From the NCBI GenBank assembly GCA_001603955.1, contig LVAA01000049.1, positions 1 to 37,923 of the forward strand: 37,923 nt of DNA, in the 5' to 3' direction. The position numbers and the translations under genes were made by a program. Within the stretch, counting starts at the first letter, position 1; the number at the start of each line of letters is the position of its first letter. Below the pieces are notes generated by a model. The model searched no databases and had not been told where the DNA came from. It was given only the letters and a program-made list of their open reading frames with translations. Below are positions 8,118 to 16,749 of the stretch, piece by piece. This DNA is from Syntrophobacterales bacterium Delta_02. GTDB taxonomy: Bacteria; Desulfobacterota; Syntrophorhabdia; Syntrophorhabdales; Syntrophorhabdaceae.

Positions 8118-9370
8118 CTCTTGACGAGGGCGCGTGCCGTCTCGGCGGCCCGTGCCATGATCTCCTCTTCACCGGGAACGACCCGGTTCTCCATGAGAAC
8201 CTCTCCCAGGCAAATGACCGTGTCCACGGCCGAGCTGTTAGCCGCGTAGACCATGTCGGAATAGATGTCGAAATTCGGGACGAACTCGGGTCTCGCCAGG
8301 TCGATGAGGATGATGTCGGGGCTCAGGCCTTCCCTGATGGACCACTCGCCGAGACGGAAGATGTCCGCGGCGGTCCGGGTAGCCATGTCGAATGTCTGCC
8401 GCGCCGGCAGCATGGTCGGGTCCGATGTGTGGAACTTCGCAAGCAGGGAGGCGAACTTCATCGTTTCCAAAACGTCGAGGTGGTTGTTCGAGGCGCAGCC
8501 GTCGGTCCCGAAACAATAGGGTATTCCGGTCTTTCCAATGAGACGGTGGGGAAAGACCCGCCCGACGGCGAGCTTGAGATTGGAAACGGGCACGTGGACG
8601 AGCCGGGCGCCGCGCTCCTTGAGGACGGCCGCGTCGGCCTCGTCGAGCGCGCATCCGTGGCAGCCGATGTAACGCCCGGAAAGAAGACCGATGGAGTCGA
8701 GGAACTCCACGGGGGACATTCCGTACTTTTCCTGCGAGAACCGGGTCTCATCGGCGGTCTCCGCCAGGTGCATATGGATCAGGATGTCCTTCTCGATGGA
8801 GAAATCGCGCATCCATTCGAGACTTGCCTTTGAGACCGTATACAGGGCGTGGGGGCCGAAGGTGAAGGTCGCGTAGGGCTCATACTTCTTTGAGAGTGCG
8901 TAGAGGTCCTGGTTCAGGCTTATCTGCTCCCGGGCCTTGCCATCTTCGAACATATCGATGAAGACGGCGCTGATGAAGCCCCGCACTTTCATGTCGGTGA
9001 CCGCCCGGGCGGTTGCCTCCCAGTGCCAGTACATGTCATTGAAGGCGGTGACACCGTTCCTTATCATCTCGAGGCAGGCGAGCTTTGCGCCCCAGTACAC
9101 GTCCTCTTCGGTCAGTTTCGATTCGAGGACCCATATCTTCTCTTCGAGCCAGGACTTCAGGGGCATATCGTCGGCATAACCCCGAAAGAGGGTCATGGCA
9201 GCGTGGGTGTGCCCGTTGATGAGGGAGGGCAGGGCGGCCTTGCCTGTGCCGTCTATCGTCCTGTCGGCCGGGCGGGTGCAGGACGGGGAGATCTCGAGGA
9301 TAACGCCGTTGTCGATGAAGATATCCCGGACCGCACCGTCAAGATGGACACCCTTGATGAGGATGGTCAC
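8114..9370 (-). CDS. mtaD: Amidohydrolase: 5'-methylthioadenosine / S-adenosylhomocysteine (or 5'-deoxyadenosine) deaminase family
   Basis: 418 residues, the full length of the cytosine/adenosine-deaminase-like amidohydrolases. Metal ligands and catalytic residues are visible: His54-x-His56 (INGHTHAAM), His201 with Glu204 (HMHLAETADE), His238 (GCHGCALDE) and Asp290 (FGTDGCASNN). The spacing agrees with the MTA/SAH deaminases. The enzyme would convert the adenine of MTA, SAH or 5'-deoxyadenosine to hypoxanthine, giving an inosine-type product. The gene is coupled by ATGA overlap to a nucleoside phosphorylase that could then split the product. Aminodeoxyfutalosine deaminase (menaquinone synthesis) is a related alternative, but no mqn genes are nearby. 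Family assignment is strong; the exact substrate is inferred. Confidence 0.85.
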   Translation of the reverse strand: MTILIKGVHLDGAVRDIFIDNGVILEISPSCTRPADRTIDGTGKAALPSLINGHTHAAMTLFRGYADDMPLKSWLEEKIWVLESKLTEEDVYWGAKLACLEMIRNGVTAFNDMYWHWEATARAVTDMKVRGFISAVFIDMFEDGKAREQISLNQDLYALSKKYEPYATFTFGPHALYTVSKASLEWMRDFSIEKDILIHMHLAETADETRFSQEKYGMSPVEFLDSIGLLSGRYIGCHGCALDEADAAVLKERGARLVHVPVSNLKLAVGRVFPHRLIGKTGIPYCFGTDGCASNNHLDVLETMKFASLLAKFHTSDPTMLPARQTFDMATRTAADIFRLGEWSIREGLSPDIILIDLARPEFVPNFDIYSDMVYAANSSAVDTVICLGEVLMENRVVPGEEEIMARAAETARALVKR

Positions 9371-10062
9371 GAGAGCCCCCGCGTGATGAGGGTATTGAGG
9401 ACGCTCTCGATGGTTGCGAGGTTTCGTGACACATTCACCCGGATCTCGTCCATGGTCAGGGGTGTCTCAACTATGCCATGGCAATAGTTGTCGATGGAAC
9501 AGATGCTGGCGTAGGGCAGGTCCGTCTCCATGGCGAGGGTGGCCTCGGAGGCGAGCGTCATGCCGACAATGTCTCCGAAATCCTTGAGGATGTTGATCTC
9601 GGCCCGCGTTTCCAGCCTTGGACCGATGGTCTGGACGTAGGTTCCGCCCATCCGCACCGCCATTGTGTGCTCCCTGCATGCCACGAACACCTCGTGGGCG
9701 AAGTTCCCGTCCATCACGGGTATCATGAAACGCATCTCGTCGTCGAAGAAGGTCTCGATATGCCAGGGGGAGACGAAATCGTCGGGAACGAGGAGGGTGC
9801 CGGGCTCAAGGGAGAACTTTAGGCTCCCCACGGAGTTGACGGCCACTATCCTGCTCGCGCCCAGTCCCTTGAGGGCCGCGATGTTCGCCCGGTGCCCTAT
9901 CCTGTGAGGGGGCATCGGGGGGTTGCCATGTCTCTGGAGGAAAACAACCCCGTCCCCTTTCTTTATGGTGACGGTGCCGAAAGGGGTCTCTACGGTTTCC
10001 TCGGGCCAGCCGGAGAAGATCCGGCAGTCGAGCAGTGATGTTCCTCCGAGTATCGCTAACAT
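9367..10062 (-). CDS. mtnP: MTA/MTI-type nucleoside phosphorylase (PNP family)
   Basis: 231 residues from ATG 10060-10062. Family motifs: the phosphate-binding start MLAILGGTSLL, the HG-N-PP-PPH block (QRHGNPPMPPHRIGHRANI), the central AVNSVGSL, and GPRLETRAEI followed by IVGMTLASEATLA. It phosphorolyses MTA- or MTI-like nucleosides to the free base and a ribose-1-phosphate derivative. The base-recognition segment reads SIDNYCHG, which differs both from the adenine-type TDYDCW and from the Asn-Pro-Ala-Ala found in MTI phosphorylase, so base preference is open. An in-frame GTG at 10095 would add 11 residues, but it falls between the -35 and -10 boxes of the likely promoter, so the inner ATG is preferred. 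It is the first gene of the mtnP-mtaD-mut7C-nth operon. Confidence 0.82.
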   Translation of the reverse strand: MLAILGGTSLLDCRIFSGWPEETVETPFGTVTIKKGDGVVFLQRHGNPPMPPHRIGHRANIAALKGLGASRIVAVNSVGSLKFSLEPGTLLVPDDFVSPWHIETFFDDEMRFMIPVMDGNFAHEVFVACREHTMAVRMGGTYVQTIGPRLETRAEINILKDFGDIVGMTLASEATLAMETDLPYASICSIDNYCHGIVETPLTMDEIRVNVSRNLATIESVLNTLITRGLS

Positions 10063-10076
10063 CGTTTCCAGATATT

Positions 10077-10105
10077 CTTGTACAGGGAATGGCACGTCGA
10101 GTCAA
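10077..10105 (-). promoter_or_regulatory. Candidate sigma70 promoter of the mtnP operon
   Basis: On the minus strand TTGACT (10100-10105) and TACAAG (10077-10082) are separated by 17 nt. The expected transcript would start about 8 nt before ATG 10062, giving a very short leader. This supports the inner start codon over GTG 10095. Confidence 0.5.
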
Positions 10106-10132
10106 TAGAATTGTTGGGAGACAGTGCCTTTG

Positions 10133-10633
10133 TTACCACTCTACGGTGATCGTGAGTCTATCTTCAAAACCTTGTGCAGCCACATTCTGTTTCGGCAGTA
10201 TTTTCCCATACACCGGGAACTGCTTCGACCCTCCTCCCTCCCCGAATACAAAGACACCGAAATACGTTCCCTGCCCGCCGTCCCCCCAGATCGTTGTGCA
10301 GGACGCATCTGAATAAAGGTTGTACGGCAGGTCCTCTCCTCCGGACCCCTTCAGCAACCTCTGGCTGATATCCCCGGAATGACCCGCGCTCAGCCAAACC
10401 CTGCCCTGAGCGGACACCGTGCATGTCACGGTGAATGATCCATCTCCTCTGGTAACATCTGAGGAAAGCGGATTGTACCCGGGGAATGTGATGCCGCTTA
10501 CCGGTCCTATCCTGCAGTTCTGGGCGATACAGGCGCCTGCCAGGAGAAGGAGAAAGAGTACGGAGAGGAGAATGACAGGGACGATTGCGCAGCTCGACGC
10601 TGAGTCTTCACGTTCATGGACTGTCTTCAGCAA
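10133..10633 (-). CDS. Spore coat U (SCPU) domain protein, second pilin/tip subunit of the chaperone-usher system
   Basis: About 166 residues. A positively and negatively charged N-terminus (HERED) is followed by one hydrophobic segment (IVPVILLSVLFLLLLAGACIA) that serves as signal peptide or anchor, then a single SCPU domain: CRIGPVSGITFPGYNPLSS, FTVTCTVS, RLLKGSGGEDLPYNLY, and a C-terminal beta strand ending LTITVEW. The SCPU fold is the subunit fold of archaic chaperone-usher fibres (Csu pili, Myxococcus spore coat protein U). TTG 10631-10633 is chosen because GGAGG lies 5 nt upstream; the frame also offers TTG 10645. It overlaps the usher 3' end by 20 nt. As the last gene it could encode the tip subunit, but it has one domain, whereas Csu tip adhesins have two. 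Confidence 0.8.
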   Translation of the reverse strand: MLKTVHEREDSASSCAIVPVILLSVLFLLLLAGACIAQNCRIGPVSGITFPGYNPLSSDVTRGDGSFTVTCTVSAQGRVWLSAGHSGDISQRLLKGSGGEDLPYNLYSDASCTTIWGDGGQGTYFGVFVFGEGGGSKQFPVYGKILPKQNVAAQGFEDRLTITVEW

Positions 10634-13004
10634 GGATGCCTCCAAGGTTCACCACCATGTCGTCGGTTCGCGGTATCGTGATGGTGATGTAGCATGTCTT
10701 GCCGGCCTTCTTCACGGTCCCGCGATGGCTGCCGGCCGGGATGTTCTCGAGATAGAACTCGCCCTGTCCGTCGGTGACGAAGGGGACCTGCTTTCCATCC
10801 ACCGTGAGCGTTGCCTCGCAGAGGTTCAGGGGAACGGTTCTTCCTTCGGTCTTTCTTTCAATGCGTCCCGCGAAGGCCTGGATCTTCACCGCGTCGAAGG
10901 ACAGGAAGGTGCCGCTCTTCAAAGGCGGGGAGACACATCTCTCGAGCTTCTCAAGAGAAAACTCGACGGGTATGTCCTTGTCGTTGATGGAGATATAGTT
11001 GTCCCGGTAAGAGTTCATGTTGGGTATGAACACCTTTCCTGCCGCGTCTGTGTGCCCGATCAGGTGATTGTTGTGATATACCCGCACGTTCTCAAGGTCC
11101 CCCACCTTCACCACGCCGTAACTGTCGCTGACGGGACGTCCGAATGCGATCGTCCCGCCGACGTATGCGATCCCCCCTGATGCGTTGAGCCGTATCGATT
11201 CGCAGGGATAGGCCTGCCCTGTCGGGTAGTTTCCCATGAACTCCGCGCTGTAGATCCCGAAGGGGCCGTTGTATTGGACGTAGGGGTTGACGGAACGCGA
11301 CTCACCGTCCGGCAGGTTGCTGCGCGTGGCCGATACCCGGTAACCGAAGCCCTCACCCACAGGGGCGTTCTTCTGTATCTGCAGGCCCTGGTAGTCGCCG
11401 GTATCGTCTTTCCGGAGATTGGTTGAGAGCATCGTGTCCCTCCAGAGGTGGAAGGTAAGGCCAAGGCTGAGGCAGGTGTCGGAACTGTCGTCCTTCGTGT
11501 GTCTTACGGATAGGTGCATGGTGCAATCTCTCGCAACGTTCCGCGTGTAGCTGAGAGTATAGCTCCGCCGGTCCTGCCCGGCATATTTGCCGATGCCGCC
11601 GAAGTCAAAGGAGATGGACCCTGGCGTTCCCGCGCCGTATCCGATACTGGCTCCGAGTTCGTACCGTGGCCTGTCGTCTGCGGGCCGGGTCGTGAGCGTT
11701 GCGTACTCCTGCGTGTACCAGTTGTAGAGAAACCTCAAGCTGACCTTGCGCCGCTGATAACTGTACCTCAGGGAACCGGCATAGCCTGTCGTTCCGAAGT
11801 CTCTCTCGAGGGCGCTTGCGGAACCGGACAGGCTCAGCACGCCATAGTCCTTCAGGAGAAAGGACATCTGCGGACCCATGTTGACAAGATCGCTCGAGCC
11901 TTCACCCCGTACGCCGGCGGTGAGAGAGTCGGTAACACCGTAATTGTGAGAGAATAAGAAGGCGAGCTTCCCGTAATCGTTGCTCTCGATCCCATAGCTG
12001 CGCCTGAGAAAGCCGGCATTGTAGCTGAACTCGTGAAGCCCGGAGCGCAGAAGGACGTCGGAGGAATAGAAGGGATACCTGAGGGTTTCCTCCCTGCCGA
12101 AGGCGTCCCTGACGGTGATCGTGAGGTCGTGAAGCCCGTTGAAAGAGATGATATTCCTGAGGTCGAAGGGTCCGGGACCGATCCTGTCCGACCTGACCTG
12201 CGCTCCGTCTATGGAGACCCTGACCTCCGAGGGCAGGCTGGCGAACCCGGTGTAATCCACCATCGGCTGTTTTATGAAGTAGGGGTCGATGGAGAAGTTC
12301 CTTGAGAAACTGATCCCTCCCATGTTCACGGTGCTGCCGAGATAGCCCGAGGCGGCGTAAAGGTCGCCGAGGACGCTGCGATTGAGATCGAGCCGCGATT
12401 CATAGGTCGCGTTCGTCGACAGGCGCACAAACCTTTCGGTGGTGCCATCCCTCGTGTACAGTGAATTGTTGAGCAGGAGCACGTCTCCCACCCGCAGACC
12501 CGCCTCAGTCGTCCCTGCAAAGGACGTATGGTCGGCAGGCCCCTCGCCGGTGTAGTTGAGGCCGTAATTGAGAAAGGCGCCGGTTTCTCTCGGGTAGTAG
12601 ACATCCGGCTTTCTTACGGGTCTCAGGTCGACGGACCGTCTCCTGAGAAGACGGGGGGCCGCTGTGATCTCGAGAGAGACCGCCTGCTCATTGAAAGTGA
12701 ACGATACCCCATCCATGGACTTCAGCGATATGAAGGTCTTGCCTCCTATGACCGATGCCACGCCCGTCGGTTCGGAAAAGCCGATCAAGACCAGGTCCTC
12801 CCTGTTCAGGAGACAATCGCCGTCCCGCGTGAGATAGGCAAAGAGCTCACCTTTCTTCTCCATATTGAGGACCGCCTCAAGGACAAGATGCTCCCGACCG
12901 AGGCAGTCGAGAGGGGTAAAAAGGGCAAGAACGGCGAGGAGATGCAGGAGGATACGGCTCGGCCAACAGGGACGGGACACGGTTATCTGGTCCGCGGCCC
13001 ACAC
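10614..13004 (-). CDS. Fimbrial outer-membrane usher protein (archaic chaperone-usher type)
   Basis: 796 residues from GTG 13002-13004 (AGGGGG just upstream). A signal peptide (about ILLHLLAVLALFTPLDCLG) leads into the N-terminal domain that receives chaperone-subunit complexes. It is followed by a 24-strand barrel with the typical tracts SGYLGSTVNMGGISFSRNF and VRVSIDGAQV...GPGPFDLRNI, a plug, and C-terminal domains (about 650-796; VYHNNHLIGHTDAAGKVFIP). Ushers form the outer-membrane channel through which pilus subunits are assembled. The gene overlaps the chaperone by 22 nt and the second SCPU gene by 20 nt, indicating tight coupling. Family and orientation are clear; the nature of the fibre (pilus or coat) is not. 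Confidence 0.93.
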   Translation of the reverse strand: MWAADQITVSRPCWPSRILLHLLAVLALFTPLDCLGREHLVLEAVLNMEKKGELFAYLTRDGDCLLNREDLVLIGFSEPTGVASVIGGKTFISLKSMDGVSFTFNEQAVSLEITAAPRLLRRRSVDLRPVRKPDVYYPRETGAFLNYGLNYTGEGPADHTSFAGTTEAGLRVGDVLLLNNSLYTRDGTTERFVRLSTNATYESRLDLNRSVLGDLYAASGYLGSTVNMGGISFSRNFSIDPYFIKQPMVDYTGFASLPSEVRVSIDGAQVRSDRIGPGPFDLRNIISFNGLHDLTITVRDAFGREETLRYPFYSSDVLLRSGLHEFSYNAGFLRRSYGIESNDYGKLAFLFSHNYGVTDSLTAGVRGEGSSDLVNMGPQMSFLLKDYGVLSLSGSASALERDFGTTGYAGSLRYSYQRRKVSLRFLYNWYTQEYATLTTRPADDRPRYELGASIGYGAGTPGSISFDFGGIGKYAGQDRRSYTLSYTRNVARDCTMHLSVRHTKDDSSDTCLSLGLTFHLWRDTMLSTNLRKDDTGDYQGLQIQKNAPVGEGFGYRVSATRSNLPDGESRSVNPYVQYNGPFGIYSAEFMGNYPTGQAYPCESIRLNASGGIAYVGGTIAFGRPVSDSYGVVKVGDLENVRVYHNNHLIGHTDAAGKVFIPNMNSYRDNYISINDKDIPVEFSLEKLERCVSPPLKSGTFLSFDAVKIQAFAGRIERKTEGRTVPLNLCEATLTVDGKQVPFVTDGQGEFYLENIPAGSHRGTVKKAGKTCYITITIPRTDDMVVNLGGILAEDSP

Positions 13005-13783
13005 ATGCCCCCTGTTACCTGCATTGTCTTCTCCAGGGAATTCCTTGTTGTTCTGACCATTGTCTGGATCGTAGAGAGTTTTGCACAGAGTGCCGGAGGG
13101 ATCTGTGTTGCGTACTTTCTGGAGGCACCGCCGAGCAGGTACCAGCCCGTGAGGTTCTTCGAGAATATCTTTTCGCCTCTGTAATCTCTACCGGTCACCG
13201 CGATAGACTCGATGACGAGATGGCAGTTGCCGCTATTTCGCACCTGTACAACGGCCTTTCCCCCTTCCATCGTGAGAGACCCCTCGACACCACCGTCCTT
13301 GGTCTTCAGGGGGCTGATGAACACAGGGATCCCGATCTTCAGCGTAAAACGTATTTCACCGCTTCCGGTCTTCTGCTCCCCCAGCGGCAGTTCTTCAATG
13401 TAGACCCTGTACGTTCTCTCCTCTATCGCGGGACCCACGGTTGTGCCCAGGCGGAGGAGCCGTTGTCCACCCCGGGGTATCTTGACGACTCTCGGAAAGA
13501 TAAGGATGTCGGGGGTGTCCTCGTAGACATCCTTGCCGTCACTGCCCTCAACCCATTTGAAGGCTTTTGCCTGAATTATGAGTTCGCCGGCGGTCAGATT
13601 CCTGACGACCAGCTTGCCGACCCTGGTCTTCGCGGTAAAGGATATCCGGACCGGCTGGACATCGAAGTTGCCGGCGTAGCATGTCCCGGGGGGCAAAAGG
13701 ACGGCTGAGCACATCAGAGAGAACAGAAGGACAAAGAAGCGGCCGGTCTCTGCAACCGGCCGCTTTGCATAATGGTTGTCCAA
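12983..13783 (-). CDS. Periplasmic fimbrial chaperone (PapD-like)
   Basis: 266 residues. After a signal peptide with hydrophobic core FFVLLFSLMCSAVLL come two immunoglobulin-like domains. Domain 1 has FDVQPVRISFTAKTRVGKL and the G1-strand motif family sequence RTYRVYIEELPLGE; domain 2 begins near GIPVFISP. The chaperone completes subunit folds by donor-strand complementation and carries them to the usher. The start is TTG 13781-13783, with AGGGGA about 6 nt upstream; no ATG or GTG lies before the hydrophobic core. A perfect 11-bp stem-loop (13737-13765) falls within its first codons. It starts 10 nt after the pilin stop and overlaps the usher. Confidence 0.9.
   Translation of the reverse strand: MDNHYAKRPVAETGRFFVLLFSLMCSAVLLPPGTCYAGNFDVQPVRISFTAKTRVGKLVVRNLTAGELIIQAKAFKWVEGSDGKDVYEDTPDILIFPRVVKIPRGGQRLLRLGTTVGPAIEERTYRVYIEELPLGEQKTGSGEIRFTLKIGIPVFISPLKTKDGGVEGSLTMEGGKAVVQVRNSGNCHLVIESIAVTGRDYRGEKIFSKNLTGWYLLGGASRKYATQIPPALCAKLSTIQTMVRTTRNSLEKTMQVTGGMCGPRTR
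13737..13765 (-). promoter_or_regulatory. Perfect 11-bp stem-loop at the start of the chaperone gene
   Basis: Arms 13737-13747 and 13755-13765 are exactly complementary (AAGCGGCCGGT / ACCGGCCGCTT) around a 7-nt loop. It lies just behind the major pilin gene and within codons 7-16 of the chaperone gene. On the mRNA the stem is followed by a pyrimidine-rich CTTTGTCCTT. It may limit readthrough or act as an RNA end-stabiliser so that pilin is made in excess; this is an inference. Confidence 0.5.
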
Positions 13784-13793
13784 ATATCTTCCC

Positions 13794-14288
13794 CTAGTAA
13801 TCTACGTTGGCCGTCATGTTGGTGGTGAATGTCTTGTCTTTTGTCACATTCTGACCTGCCGAGATTCTGCCGTATATTCCCTGTGTTGTCACTGTTCCTG
13901 TTCCGGTTCCTGCAAGTTTGTTCGCTTGAGAGGGAAATATCTGTGTTCTGGCATCGTCCGAATAGAGCTCGAAAGGCAGCGTCTCTTCATCGGATTTCAG
14001 CAGCCTCTCCGAGGAGCCGTCGTTCATCGTGATATAGAGGCTGTATGCCTGCCCCTTGACGCAGGTGAATGTCATGTTCGTTGATGCCGTGGTGTCGTTT
14101 CCGGAAAGTGGATTGTAGCTGCCGAAGTTCAGGTCACTTACGGTGCCGAACGTACAACCCCCGCTCGAGGTTGCAGTCACGGCGAAGCCGCCTGAAACCG
14201 TATCCGCCCTCACATTGGCGTAAAGGGTCACGGTCGCGAGGAGCACGGCAAATACCAGGATCATTAAGTGCTTTAAGGTACGTTTCAA
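13794..14288 (-). CDS. SCPU domain protein, probable major pilin/coat subunit
   Basis: 164 residues from TTG 14286-14288, with GGGAGG 6 nt upstream. Signal peptide: KRTLKHLMILVFAVLLATVT, then LYANVRADT, cleavage probably near ANVRA-D. The mature part is one SCPU domain: GGCTFGTVSDLNFGSYNPLS with Cys45, the partner cysteine in MTFTCVKGQAY, then SSERLLKSDEETLPFELYSD and a C-terminal TTNMTANVDY strand. Its Gly/Thr/Ser-rich, acidic composition suits a major fibre subunit. The frame extends 36 codons upstream to 14396, but without signal character. It is the first gene of the chaperone-usher operon; the ribosome site can pair with an upstream CCTCCCTGT stretch. Confidence 0.85.
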   Translation of the reverse strand: MKRTLKHLMILVFAVLLATVTLYANVRADTVSGGFAVTATSSGGCTFGTVSDLNFGSYNPLSGNDTTASTNMTFTCVKGQAYSLYITMNDGSSERLLKSDEETLPFELYSDDARTQIFPSQANKLAGTGTGTVTTQGIYGRISAGQNVTKDKTFTTNMTANVDY

Positions 14289-14294
14289 TTCGTT

Positions 14295-14338
14295 CCTCCC
14301 TGTTGTGTTTTTGAGTGCTAGTGTTGCACACAGGGAGG
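14295..14338 (-). promoter_or_regulatory. Hairpin that can occlude the pilin ribosome-binding site
   Basis: In the mRNA, CCTCCCTGT (14330-14338) is perfectly complementary over 9 nt to ACAGGGAGG (14295-14303), which contains the GGGAGG Shine-Dalgarno sequence. Three more pairs follow after a one-base bulge, closing a loop of 19 nt (14308-14326). The structure would block translation of the first pilin gene when folded. Confidence 0.55.
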
Positions 14339-14474
14339 GTTCAGGGGCCTGCCTATGTGACGTGTCCCGGTGAGGATGGGACCAACCGACACGCATCGAG
14401 TACCTGTCTTGATCAACCGGGTAGAGGCGAGAGGGGGGACCGCAATTACCTGGCAGGGGTTGCGAAAGGAGAAA

Positions 14475-14505
14475 GGATCGGACCTCGATGGGGAACTACC
14501 GATCC
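14475..14505 (-). terminator. Candidate intrinsic terminator of ligA
   Basis: Downstream of the ligA stop on the minus strand, GGATCGG (14499-14505) pairs with CCGATCC (14475-14481) around a 17-nt loop and is followed by the pyrimidine tract TTTCTCCTTT. The stem is only 7 bp and the tract is not pure T, so this is a moderate call. The rest of the 239-nt interval 14289-14527 shows no clear sigma70 promoter for the pilin operon. Confidence 0.42.
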
Positions 14506-14527
14506 GCGCACGTCCGGTGTTCCGTGC

Positions 14528-16617
<2,090 letters not shown>

Positions 16618-16749
16618 CATATTTGGGACGATGGCGTTTTCCGCTGTTTTGGAGGTGTTTTATCCGATAGAATATGTTAAACGATTTCAAAGACGTGCCG
16701 ATATACCAGTCATCCGGTGATCGTTGACGGTGCCGAGGAAGGGACATGT

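Noticed and set aside
8114..9370. Assignment of the deaminase to the futalosine menaquinone pathway
   Set aside because: The fold fits, but no mqn genes are near and the coupled phosphorylase points to nucleoside salvage; kept only as an alternative.
14451..14464. Sigma54-like TGGCAGGGGTTGC on the plus strand
   Set aside because: The GG-to-GC distance is 8 nt rather than the required 10, and no plus-strand gene follows.
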